Below are positions 47,350-57,325 of a stretch of DNA of 64,000 nucleotides, piece after piece. This DNA is from Microthyrium microscopicum (lineage: Eukaryota; Ascomycota; Dothideomycetes; Microthyriales; Microthyriaceae). The stretch covers positions 2,437,481-2,501,480 of the forward strand of contig MU004232.1 in assembly GCA_010405405.1 (NCBI GenBank), read 5' to 3'. Within the stretch, counting starts at the first letter, position 1; every line of letters starts with the position of its first letter. The notes beneath the pieces were generated by a model. That model was given only the letters and a program-made list of their open reading frames with translations, was not told where the DNA came from and did no database searches. The position numbers and the translations under genes are program-made.

Positions 47350-48378
47350 TCAAAGGGCTATCAGGCTGGGTGAGGGCGCAGTGTTTTCAAGCTGCCTTTC
47401 AGCCTCGTTTCGCCATTTCAACCAGTACTCGTGGGCTACTCTCCGGATAATTAGAATATCAGCTGCCGACCAGAATTCAAGCTGTTTCCCAAACCACCCA
47501 GTCTTTTGTTGTATTTCGACCTGGTACCCTGCTGTCTGCACATAGTCCACAATCTCTTTACGCGCAGGAATGTCACATGAACGTTCTGTCACCGCCCGAG
47601 CAAATCGAGCCTTGCTCCAAATTTCTACAGGGAACAGGTACTCGGACGTCGGCACATTATCAAGCAAGTAATCGTGAAATGGCTGCCAATCAACATGCTT
47701 TTTGAGGTCTTCTATTTGTGCAGAAAGCCATATCGTCGCGTCGCGCTCCTCAGGAGGATTCCACTGGATATTCGAGATAGAAATCCTGTTGTTGAACAAA
47801 TCTCTAACATGACGCGCTCCTGTATCCCCGCATCCGAGGAAGAAATAGTCTGGAGCGTGTAAAGGGACTCTTCCTATTCGATGCGAGGCTCTTACGATCG
47901 ATTCAATAATGACATTGTCGAAGTCGAGATATCGTTGTAGTTCGTCGCCAGAAAGGTATTTGCCGGCGAGACCGCGATGCCTCCACGGGTAGCCTTTCAG
48001 CTCTGAAAATCCCATGATATTGGGAACTGTCCAAAAAGGAGGCACTTTTTTATGTTCGTGGAACATTTGTACCAGATCGTGGAAAGTCGCTGGTATTGGT
48101 TTGATTATGGTATGATAGCCTCTGGATTCGCTATGCACTTTAAGAAGAAAGAATCTGCAGGTGGTAAGACTCAAGTCGTGTATATTCTCCTTAGTCTTCC
48201 AAGTGCGCTGCTCCCATATCTGTCGTGTTCCCCTGGATGATGAAGATGTTTCATCATCATCTCCAGTGATCGAGGACTTCTCTTCGGATATGTGGTCATC
48301 ATGGTCGCCATGACGAGATCGTTGCCTGTTCGGTGAACCAACCGACTGGCCCACACGGAGTTCTCTATTGTGTTGCAT
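47350..48378 (-). CDS. uncharacterised protein, 342 residues
   Basis: An intronless frame with a good ATG and coding-like composition; I do not recognise a family. The first 60 residues are polar (His/Asp/Ser-rich, with DDDETSSSSRGTRQ). From about 70 on it looks globular: many aromatic residues, WTVPNIMGFSELKGYPWRHR, YFFLGCGDTGARHVRDLF and WFGKQLEFWSAADILIIRRV. No signal peptide or membrane helix is visible. It lies beside the UbiA/cupin pair but points the same way only as UbiA, so a link is speculative. Confidence 0.6.
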   Translation of the reverse strand: MQHNRELRVGQSVGSPNRQRSRHGDHDDHISEEKSSITGDDDETSSSSRGTRQIWEQRTWKTKENIHDLSLTTCRFFLLKVHSESRGYHTIIKPIPATFHDLVQMFHEHKKVPPFWTVPNIMGFSELKGYPWRHRGLAGKYLSGDELQRYLDFDNVIIESIVRASHRIGRVPLHAPDYFFLGCGDTGARHVRDLFNNRISISNIQWNPPEERDATIWLSAQIEDLKKHVDWQPFHDYLLDNVPTSEYLFPVEIWSKARFARAVTERSCDIPARKEIVDYVQTAGYQVEIQQKTGWFGKQLEFWSAADILIIRRVAHEYWLKWRNEAERQLENTAPSPSLIAL

Positions 48379-48875
48379 GTTCGGGTATAGGTGATGTTTT
48401 GTATACTGACGTACTGACTATTAGCAAGGTTTTTGTGCTGTGATGCGATAGTATCAATCTGAAGTATGCAGCAGTTGACCTACTTGAACACGTTGATGTA
48501 TCAAGAAAGCTGGAAATACGATGGATAACCTGAGCCAAGTGGATCTGATTGCGATAGTGTTCCTTTAGTGCAGACTTTCACGGCTGCATTCGCTTAGCTG
48601 TACCAAAGGCCCAAAGCAATACAACTTGGCTCATCAATACCATGGGACAGCAAAAAAGTTCAAAAGCTGGCGTAATCCCATGAACTAACGGTTCCGACCT
48701 GGGTTTTAGTCTTCGTCTCGTTATGTAAAAGTGGGCAAGTCAGCAAGTCGGCATGAAGGACTATCGAAGACAACGGAGCAGTATATAGTATTGCTGTTGG
48801 TAAAGGTAACTTTACGGTGTTTAGAGCATAAACAATCTAATGGCGCTTCTCAGTACGTCCATTCTTTATGGAAGG

Positions 48876-49385
48876 CTAGGGTTGGAGCTGCCTAATCAGC
48901 ATGAGCACTGTGTTTATGTCATGTGAGACTGCGTAGTCTACACCTTGTACCGTCCACCTTTGTTGGTGCTTTGTGGCAGACACCAGCTCATATGATAGAT
49001 TGACGCGTTGCTGCTGCTCTTGAATTGTCGCGATGGATCTGTAGTTGCCGCGGATAGGTTTGTTGAGCCAGAGTCGAAGCGTTTCGGTCTCGTAAATGTC
49101 CTTAAACCTAGGATCAAGAAGCACGCTGCGGAGGCTGGGAGCAACGCCGAGTTTTTGAAAAGTAGAGGTATGGCTGACGAGAGCTGAGTGTTGGTACTTG
49201 GTGGCAGACACTAGCTCATAGTTTGGCTTGAAGCGTTGGTGGTTGAGAAGTGGCTGGATGAGGTGTGAGATGGACAGAAGGTCATGCTAGTCGAGGAAGC
49301 AGATGTTGTCAAGTGACGAGAGGTAATGCCGGCCGATAAGGGCTCTCCAAAGCGTTGCTATGGGAGAGATGAGCAAATCGTGCAT
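48876..49385 (-). pseudogene. broken gene fragment, possibly F-box-like
   Basis: One minus-strand frame is open from the ATG at 49385 to the stop at 48876 except for a single in-frame TAG at 49287-49289. Before it stands LSSLDNICFLD and after it HDLLSISHLIQPLLN, which together are loosely F-box-like. Downstream the segment YELVSATK occurs twice, about 85 residues apart, followed by YQ and HQ, so the gene had an internal duplication. It could instead be a real gene with a small intron over the stop, but no good donor is visible. I do not know its function. Confidence 0.4.
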
Positions 49386-49397
49386 CGTAGGGACGAC

Positions 49398-49529
49398 GAG
49401 CTGTCGTTGATGAGCTCGAGACTGGTCTTTCTGAGGTTGGAGATCAAGTGCTGTCGTCGATAAGCTCGAATGCTGGTCGTTTCTGAGATCGGAGACCAAG
49501 AGCTGTCGTTCTGAGATCGAACGCTGCTC
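49398..49529. repeat. imperfect tandem repeat (minisatellite), about 50-bp unit
   Basis: Two full units of 50 and 52 bp and a shortened third unit of 30 bp follow each other. Each begins GAGCTGTCGT or GTGCTGTCGT; the full ones continue with AGCTCGA, CTGGTC, TTTCTGAG and GGAGA. Unit starts are at 49398, 49448 and 49500. Confidence 0.7.
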
Positions 49530-49617
49530 ATAAGTGGTTACTTCAAGTCAAGGACATATAGACTTAGAGCTTGCCAGAGGCCCAAGGTTCAGGTTCCAGA
49601 AGTAGGTGACAGAATAG

Positions 49618-49792
49618 ATGGCGCGTTCCTAGCAACTAAGACCTCTCTCAGGCACTGCTTGATGAAATGATACGTTAATTCCCATTTGGTTCGATAGATA
49701 TTCGAGCATTATCGGCATTCGATGGAAAATAAGGCACCTGATCGTGGAGCTTAACAGATGGTAGATATCAAACTTGATTCAGAGCGTGCCAA
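49618..49792. mobile_element. 175-bp foldback MITE-like element, degenerate copy
   Basis: The left end ATGGCGCGTTCC and right end (reverse strand TTGGCACGCTC) match the family termini, and the inner motifs GCATTCGATGGAAAATAAGGCAC and TGATCGTGGAG align with the copy at 43969-44143 (TCGATGGCAAATAAAGCAC). It spans 175 bp but the arms have drifted apart more than in the other copies. Confidence 0.55.
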
Positions 49793-50035
49793 TTATTTTA
49801 TCGCCTGGTTAGCAGTCATACTGAGTATTCAGGAGCGCTGCTACCAAGGCAGTCGCATTCCCTAATGTGTAATATCTTTTATTTCAGTAGGTACTACTAA
49901 AGTAATTGATGGAACTTGCCTTATAATTGAACTTGCTACATTGCTGTTGCTATTATACAGTATACTTTAGAGAAGCACAGTAAGGTGGACCGCAGCGGCC
50001 AGAAGCACTATTCATACGTGAACGGCCAAGAGAAC

Positions 50036-52456
50036 TCAGTCCACCTCCGAGTCGTCTTCACTTCCGGCCTCCTGAGCGGTTTCTAGGCTCTCAGCATGCT
50101 TTCGGATCTTGTTGAATTGGTACTCCATGCTTGGATACAAGAATGGCCGCAGATCATGTCGATTATCGTCCGGATTATATCCGCTCATATGAATGCTTGG
50201 AGTCATAATAGTCGACTTGTGTCGATTGATGCAGTAGTACCGGAAGAACTTGATCGTCTTCTCTGCAATTACACTCGGCGTATGACCAGGCCGCTCCTTC
50301 CAGTCTCCTAGCAGACGTAGGTAGCTCGAGAAAGCACCAAGCTTCTCGACCTTTCGCAGGATACCATAGACTTGGAGATCGGAATAGCTAATACCCATCT
50401 CACTATCACTTTCGTCATCCTGTACGCCGGCGCTGAGGGGCAGGAGTTCGGCGGTTGGTGTAGCGTCGATGAACTTATTGAGGATCGGGAGATCCCATTT
50501 GGCGCAAGCCCATCTTAAAAAGTCCTTTGCGTCGTTCTTGCTGATGGAGCCTAGGGGTGCGATGTCACCGGAGCTCGCGTCGTATTTGGTCACGTAGCCG
50601 CGCAGATTTTCGTCGACGTTGCCGGAGGTGACTACGAGGAGGCTGGCACCAGCGCGGGGAAGCTTACGGGCTGTGGTGGAGAGTTGGGCGTATTCATAGG
50701 ATATGACCATTCGATTACGGGCTTGGATGTTCTGCTTGGCCAGCGATTCTGCTGCAGAGCCACCCTCAACTGAGTATTTGGGTATGAAGCCCAGACCTTG
50801 CTTGATGATGGCTTCGTGGGCAGTGATAACTTCATCAATGGTCAAATCGCTATGATAAGCTCCAATGATCTTGGACAGGTCTCGAGCTCTTGAACGCGTT
50901 TCTTCGCTAGAGTTGACTGTGCCCATATATGCAGTGTGAAGTAACAGGCTCGTAATCTCTTCTGGCTTCGTTGGCTGGAGATCCTTGACTCCTGTAATGC
51001 GACGCAGCTCGTTCAAAGTAGTTGTCTCGCCAGCTTGGATGGACTGTAAAACAAACTTGGCCATACCAAATATGAAGCAAGCCACTGTGCAAGAATCCAA
51101 ACCACCAGAGAGAGCCAAGAAGAATCCTCCGGCGCTGGAGCGACACAGATATTGCCAAAGGAAGACGGATTCAGCAAGCCATATCTCTTCCATAGGATGA
51201 AGAATTTGAGCTTGAATCTCCTTGGTGACTGTGAGAGTTTTGGACAGGTAAATCTCACGAGCAGTGCGAGACAGCTTCAAGTTGCACTCGACTCTTGGAT
51301 AATCAGTTTGATGAGAAGCCTGAACAGATCGAGCGGAATCAGCAGGACGTTTAGTTCGGACAGCCTCTATGTCGATAGTAGCGATCGTTACTTCAACAGG
51401 TTTGAGACTGAATTGAGAGCCCTGATTGAGAATCTTTCCATTGACAAAGATGAGAGATGAACCATCATACATCTGTCGGGCCTCACTATCGACTCCAGTA
51501 GCGTTAGCATAAACGTAGATACCACCAAGCTTCCGTGTGCAGTTGGCAATCAAGTCTATACGAGTGTTGAGTTTTCTTAGTTCAGCATGGGATGCTGACG
51601 AGTTGAGAATGATCTCGCATCCATTGAGCCCCATGTAACTGGATGGATTCAAGGGGGTAAAAAGTTCCTCACAGCTTTCACAGCCTATAGCGGTGTCTAG
51701 GGTTGACAGAATGCCGTCGCCAAATGGAACTGTCCTTTGACCAGTCGCCTCTCGAAGACCATGCTCAAGATAGTAATCCTCAAATATACGATGCTTTTCC
51801 ACTGCCCATGCAGTGAAATGCCGAGTCTCACGGTAAAGACCATCGTTTGCTAACGACTGTTTCGGCCGAATGAAGTAGATGTGTTTGAAAGTTGCCAGAA
51901 CTCGACAATTATAGAGGGTGTTTCGATGGCGCATGGGAAGTCCAAGGTCGATCACCATGTCCTGGCAAATAGGATCGCTGATTATTTCGGTCAGCATTTG
52001 GATACTATCCTGAACAGTGTCGGCCTCCAAGAAATGATCAAGGCACCCATAGCCGGAGATTTCTAGCTCAGGACCTGATTTTCGTGTCAGCATCTGCCAA
52101 CTAAAAATCAAAATGAACGGCCCACTCCCATCAAAGCCGATAGCTATCAGCATCCCTGTTCTTCGAAGGATACTTTGTTCTCCATGGCATTCGATAATAA
52201 ATCAGAGCCTGAGCGTCTTTCATGACAAGTAGAACAGTCGGTGTTAGAGCGTGGCGGATGGTAGACATGGTAGATGATGGGAGCATGCCACGTGTATTAC
52301 AATCCCGCAGCGAATTGGAAGATATAACTTACCCGTTCTTAGTCGAGCGCCTTGAGCTTTTGCAATACGGATAGATTCGAGAATTCGATCTCGGTTGCCT
52401 CGAAAGTCTAAAGCAATAGAAGGAAGCGTCGCAGCTGCGACTGTGATGTAGCTCAT
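50036..52456 (-). CDS. QNS1: glutamine-dependent NAD+ synthetase
   Basis: The enzyme amidates nicotinic acid adenine dinucleotide to NAD+, using glutamine as nitrogen donor. Two exons (52456-52333 and 52074-50036) give 720 residues, near yeast Qns1 (714). The N-terminal nitrilase-type glutaminase domain has its Glu in TGPELEISGYGC, Lys in IRPKQSLANDG, and nucleophile Cys in DTAIGCESCEELF. The C-terminal synthetase has the ATP loop LALSGGLDS, then TSGNVDENLRGY. The intron join recreates RTGPELE. The intron is 258 bp because a 175-bp foldback element lies in it (52117-52291); an alternative open stretch upstream of exon 2 (MLIAIGFDGSG) lies in that intron and is not protein. The C-terminus is acidic (GSEDDSEVD). 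Confidence 0.95.
52117..52291. mobile_element. 175-bp foldback MITE-like element, copy in the NAD synthetase intron
   Basis: Termini ACGGCCCACTCCCATCA (left) and GTGGCATGCTCCCATCA (right, reverse strand) differ mostly by transitions. Inside, TTCTTCGAAGGATACTTTG and GGCATTCGATAA line up with the 43969-44143 copy. It lies fully within the intron of the NAD synthetase gene and leaves the splice signals intact. Confidence 0.75.
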
Positions 52457-53407
52457 GATGGTTGATGGGAGATCGGGTAGTGGATGGAAGAGTAGGGAGT
52501 GGGCGTGAGGATGATGTCTCAATGTAAGTTTGAGAATTTCAAGTTAAGTGAAGAACTGCTGGTAGTAGATCGGAGTTTGCGACTTGTATCGTTAGTAGCT
52601 TTCGAAGACAACTGGATGGTTGGCCAACTTCGGTCGATATAACGAAACGTGTGCAAGAGTTTGGCTTACTCTGGATTCGCCTGTAGAAATCTGGATGTAC
52701 AGTGGAGTAATTTCGTGCCGGATTTAGGCTGATGCTATATTCAGTGATTCACCCTGTTGAAGGCAAAACGATCGATAGTTTGGGACGTATTTGGGAGTGG
52801 CCGCACCAGTGAAATGGTGACTGCAAGCAAGCAGTATCTACCCCAGACTCCAAGGGGAGACGGAGTTGAGAACAATATGTTATCTTGAAGGCTTGATAAT
52901 GAAGTTTGTTCTGGGCAGTGTGATATATATGATGTTATCTCAATCTTGAAGGATGAAGCTGGTGGAATGGTCCCCTCTGAGTCTCTAGTAGCCTAGTAGG
53001 AAATGGGTGACTGGAATCTGAACTGCTGTTGGCGAAGTAAAAGGCTTGACATTCGACCATGAAATCAGATGTTTGAACTTCTTAGTTCACCCCAGATCAA
53101 TTATTTACTGCCAATAAGAAAAAGAAGCGGTGGTTCTGACTTCACCACCGCTGATAATGGATACCGCAGCCTTACTAAGCAGGCAGTTTTGACTTCGCGA
53201 GATCCTTGCTACTGACCTCGACTGTCGCGTCTTAACTCCAATCAAATCCCAATCAACTCCCATCTTTGCCATCCTACACTCGGCATTTCACATCCCATGG
53301 AGCCTTCTCGTATTGGCGGCATCGGTTCGTAGCATTGCTGAGCTATGGTACGCACAATTGTTGTCGAGATGCTTGCCTTCAACCGCCCATAGCACGTCGA
53401 TCAACAC
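52457..53407. promoter_or_regulatory. divergent intergenic region
   Basis: This stretch lies between the NAD synthetase gene (minus) and an uncharacterised gene (plus). No gene, RNA or repeat is recognised; the last 150 bases are CT-rich as in a leader. Confidence 0.4.
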
Positions 53408-55085
53408 ATGTTCGGACGATTCTCTTCTCACGACGGCCGGCCAACGGAAACCTACAAGTTCAGCAAAATGTACCTTCCACCTAAGCATTTCCAATTCAAT
53501 ACCAATCGATCTCCTTCTCCTGTGCGGCCCGGAATTGGAGACGGATCTGAAGTTGAGAACGGAACTGGAGCAACTGGACCGGCCATTGCTTCTGTACAAA
53601 CACAGGAACAAGCCTCGCCTCCAAACACCGAAAGCAATCCGCCCAACACATTCAATAGCATAAGCAAAGGTATTGCACTGGTGGATCGCACGGATCCTCT
53701 CTCAATAAAAAGTCCAGTCGTCCAAGTCACAAGCAAGTCTTCCACAAATGGTGACCATGAAGAGGTAAGCCGGATCACACGCTCTTTCTTCAAAGCCGTC
53801 TTCTATTCATATTAACGGATTTAGCCTCTACATCCTCCTATGGCACGCCAATCATCTCAGCAACTTCCAGAAAATAACATAATTTCAAGTTCGATACCTC
53901 TCATCATCACCCACTCTATGAATAGATCTAACATGTATAGAATCCTTTACCTCGGCCACTGAGCGACGGACCTTGGACGATCTGGTACCGGAGTCTGAAT
54001 CAGACGATACCGACTTCCTGCTTGCGCCTGGTGGCAACGAATCTGAGTCTGACACCGAGCTTCCATGGTCCACTTTCAACCTGTATGCCTCCAAAGATAT
54101 TCCTCTGACGCCAAGCATGCGCCGTCAACCACGCGCACAAGGGCAATGGTGGACGATTATACAACAAGCTTGGGCAGCGATGGGAGATCCACGACGCCGA
54201 ATCGTTACATTAACAGGACTTATGATGGAGACGGAGCACGGGCAAACCCAGAATCCGTGTCGAACTTGTCTAGAGATTGGCTCCACATGTCGAAATTTCA
54301 AATTATCAGCCAGAGAAGGACTCAACTGCTACACTGATCGATGCGCTCAGTGTATGTTTCGACAGGTGTCGTGCACTCTTGTAGTGGGAGGCGCAGCCCA
54401 CCAGCGATTGCATGCGGATGAGAAACCTGCTCCTAAGCCCAAAGCAACAACCAAACCGAAACCGAAACAGCCAGAGAAGACGGACGAGGCTGACACTGGA
54501 AGGCCCAAAAGAGCCACCGCGTTTGTGGGATCTATGGATATGACAGTACATCGTCGCACATCTGCGCGGCAGACTCCCGCAAAGCAATCACAATCCAAAC
54601 CTGACATTAATCTTCAGCGCAAACGTCAGAGGCCGTCTGATGCAGAAATCGCTGCATCTGCCAGAAAAAGATTTGAGGGAAGAGGATTCACTGACGGTTT
54701 CAAGAATCTTGATGCTGCGCACTTCGGGAAGCGTGGGGGCGAATCCTCAGCTTCCCCGATAGAGTCTCCCGCGGATATGGATCCACCTGCGAGGCTGTCC
54801 AAATCTCATTCCAAGAAAGCACCAAACGCTCCGGCAGCTCCAGCAGCTCCAGCGCAAAGCTCAGCAGTCAGCAATCACAACAACACATCCACATCCAAGT
54901 CATACACAGGAAACGACGAGCACGTTAAAGAAATAGAAAGAAAGTTCAGAAAACGAGTTCGACAACTAGAAGGGGAAAACAAGCGGCAGAAATTAGAGAT
55001 TGACTACCTTCAGAAAGCTCTTCGACTTGAACGGGAATTGCGAACTGATGGCTCAGATGAAGATGAAGATGCGGCTATGGATTAA
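53408..55085 (+). CDS. uncharacterised Cys-rich fungal protein with coiled-coil end (DUF3716-like)
   Basis: My best model has exons 53408-53764, 53825-53888 and 53941-55085, giving 521 residues; the second donor (GTTCGA) is weak, so the second join is uncertain. An acidic segment (VPESESDDTDF, ESESDTELPW) precedes a Cys cluster with two C-x2-C-x6-C units (CRTCLEIGSTC and CAQCMFRQVSC), a layout like the fungal domain DUF3716 and likely metal-binding. Basic, Lys/Pro-rich text with GRPKRATA (AT-hook-like) follows, then Ala/Pro repeats and a coiled coil (about 475-505) ending in acidic residues. It is probably nuclear; the function is unknown. Confidence 0.65.
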
Positions 55086-55814
55086 CCGAATGAAAGTGTT
55101 TTGATTCTTGAAATGATACCCCCTGTATTTTGGTTGCTGTACGTATAAAGCTACAATGAACTGAACGTTTGATCACTACCAAGTTACTCCCATCCGGCTA
55201 ACGCTTAGTCCTTTGTCGTACGCTCAAAGTATGGACTCCTTTCAGCCTGGGAGCAGAGTCAGTCTTCTGCTCCTGAGCGAACTGAGTGATCTTCAACTCC
55301 ACGCGATCAGCATCTCCAACTTGTCGCTTGCTGTCGCTTCCTACAACCTCTTAGGAATAACTACCAACACCTATCTTCATTATCCTCGTCGCATTAGTCC
55401 CAGCGTACTATACTGCACGTAGAGGCACACGCTGCCCTCAGCTTCTTGACCTGGCTTTGTTAGAACCACCACCTGGACATGAGGCAACACTATACTCCTA
55501 AACTGGAAGAGTTCAGTCGCGATATCAACGGAAACTACCAGATCCGGCAGTTGAACTAGTACCAACCCTGCGATACCTTCACTATGGCCCTGATCGCCAT
55601 GGCTCGCTGCTGGAAATGCCAGCTATTTGATCGAGCCACCCTCATCATCATCTTCCTCTTCCTCGTGCCTGTCCATCACTTCAGCTTGTCTCGGCCATCA
55701 TTACCACAGCCCATTACAACACTCCTTTGGCAACACCAACGACTTCTCTCCAGTCTGATCTTCTCCAACAAAACACCTACTCCTGTCTCGCTGGCCACAC
55801 CAGCAACCACCACC
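55086..55814. other. intergenic, leader of the next gene
   Basis: No separate gene is supported. The frame of the next gene stays open back to an ATG at 55584, which would add a hydrophobic start (LIIIFLFLVPVHHFSL). The C-rich base use from 55650 on looks more like an untranslated leader, but the longer start cannot be excluded. Confidence 0.4.
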
Positions 55815-56650
55815 ATGGCACCAAACCACCAACCACCAACAACCCCCGTCCGCACATCGCATCGATCACGCTCTTCCTCTCCAGCCCCGAACCGTCAAGA
55901 AACCACCGGCTCTTTCTCCCAACGCATGCCACTCGCAGACATCACCGCCCTCACAGCGCCCTTCCAAGTCTACGAAGACCCAGACTGCCGTCAACCCAAC
56001 CGCACTTCCCGCCATCGACGACAAGCATCCGGCAAGGAGAACACACCACCAGAGCAGTCAAGCAAGAAGCGCGACATCACGATTCTAAATGTCGGCAAAC
56101 CGCTAGCGAATCCCTTCTATGATGGCACCTCTTCGTTCTCAAGCACAGTTTCCGCAGGTAGTACGCCTACGCATAGCTCTTCCTCACGTAATGCTTCTCG
56201 CCATAGGACTTCGCTGTTCAAGCGCTACGTCTCAATCAACTCGGAGACTACGTATGAAGGAGACTCGGATTCGGAGACGATTACGGTACGTATCTTTCTC
56301 TCCCACCCAGCCTGCCCAATACACCTACCGCATTCAGTCACTGCCAAAGTCAAGTAGTTCTAAGATAGGTAATAAACATATTTCATTTCATCGTACTGAC
56401 TAGAATATAACAGAGCCAGGACGCAGCAGAAGACAGCAGCAGCACCAACGCCAATCGCTCAATGCCAGAGCCCAAGAAAAGTGGTGTAGATGATGATGAT
56501 GATAATGAGCACGTGAAAGACAAATACCGAAAAGTCGCCATGGACCGAAAGGCGGCCGTGGGCTACATCAAGGGACAAACCGAAATACGCCGTCGCCGTC
56601 GAAATGCTGAGCGTGGAGCCGGAGTTGGCGAGCCGTGGAAGGAAGAATGA
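55815..56650 (+). CDS. uncharacterised Ser-rich protein
   Basis: Two exons (55815-56285 and 56414-56650) give 235 residues; the join is in phase 0 (GTACGT...AACAG). The ATG at 55815 sits in a strong context (CACCACCATGG). The product is Ser/Thr/Pro-rich with short conserved-looking pieces: RMPLADITAL, FQVYEDPDC, SGKENTPP and ITILNVGKPLANPF. The C-terminus is charged, with an acidic run (VDDDDDNEHVKDKYRK) and a basic run (RRRRRNAERG). The KEN box (GKEN) and the PLADIT-like piece recall cell-cycle regulated proteins, but this is only a resemblance. I do not recognise the family. Confidence 0.6.
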
Positions 56651-57142
56651 GATGTGATGTAGTTGGTGAGGAGGGTGGAATGGGACCTGGGATGGTGGTT
56701 TCGTTCTGATGTGTAGTTGTTGTCGGGTGCTGTAGAAGTGGTTGGTTGGTTGTTAAGCACCCGCGTTGTGTAGCTGTAGACTCAAAAGGCTTTCGTAGCC
56801 TGTTTTATGTAGTCTGGGCCAATTGTGCCTTGAATTATTGATGTTATACGATCAGAGTCTGGATTGTGACAGGATACCAGAAAGTGATGCTGAGTGCCGG
56901 AAGAACGGAAATATATTGGAAGTTGAACGCCGAGAATAACGTTATCCTTCGGACCCAAGCTTTGCAGAAAGCGATGATAGCTCTTCACAACGCAATACAA
57001 AGTGAGCGTATCCCTTTATAAGAAACCAGTTGTCCTAGAGATAAAGCCGCTTGAAAAAACATACACAAAAAACCGGAGGTATTTGACGATAAAGTTGGAA
57101 AAAAGGACTTTTTGTGTGCTGATTGATATTCGAAAGAGGCCA
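56651..57142. other. intergenic 3' region
   Basis: This stretch holds the 3' ends of two convergent genes. No gene, RNA or repeat is recognised. Confidence 0.4.
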
Positions 57143-57325
57143 TCACCGTACCTGCATTTGAAGTCTATTGCACTCAAAGCAGTACTGATCCGACGCCTTT
57201 GTTTTCTCCCTGGCCACCTCCTTGCACCGGCTTTCCGAGCCCGCGTCAATCCGTCCACAGTTGCGTATTTCCTGTTTTATAGTGTGGCCACAGATCTGAG
57301 CATTGACCTTGCGGATTAGACACAT
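57143..57325 (-). CDS. small Cys-rich fungal protein, 60 residues
   Basis: It starts MCLIRKVNAQICGHTIK, then a C, a C and a final CFECNR. This Met-Cys start, CGH and spaced Cys pattern resembles a common family of small fungal proteins of unknown role, probably binding zinc. The frame stays open upstream to 57532 but without an ATG, so the short form is preferred. I see no introns or signal peptide. Confidence 0.5.
   Translation of the reverse strand: MCLIRKVNAQICGHTIKQEIRNCGRIDAGSESRCKEVAREKTKASDQYCFECNRLQMQVR

Larger units (their letters stand above)
48379..50035. other. gene-poor stretch with a broken gene, minisatellite and foldback element
   Basis: Contents: a likely pseudogene (48876-49385, minus), three imperfect tandem repeats (49398-49529) and a 175-bp foldback element (49618-49792). 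The remaining parts (48379-48875 and 49793-50035) are AT-rich with nothing recognised. It is the most accessory-looking part of the window. Confidence 0.5.

Noticed and set aside
55584-55814. An upstream ATG that would give the next protein a hydrophobic N-terminus
   Set aside because: The stretch is C/T/A-rich like an untranslated leader and a stronger start context lies at 55815. Kept only as an alternative.
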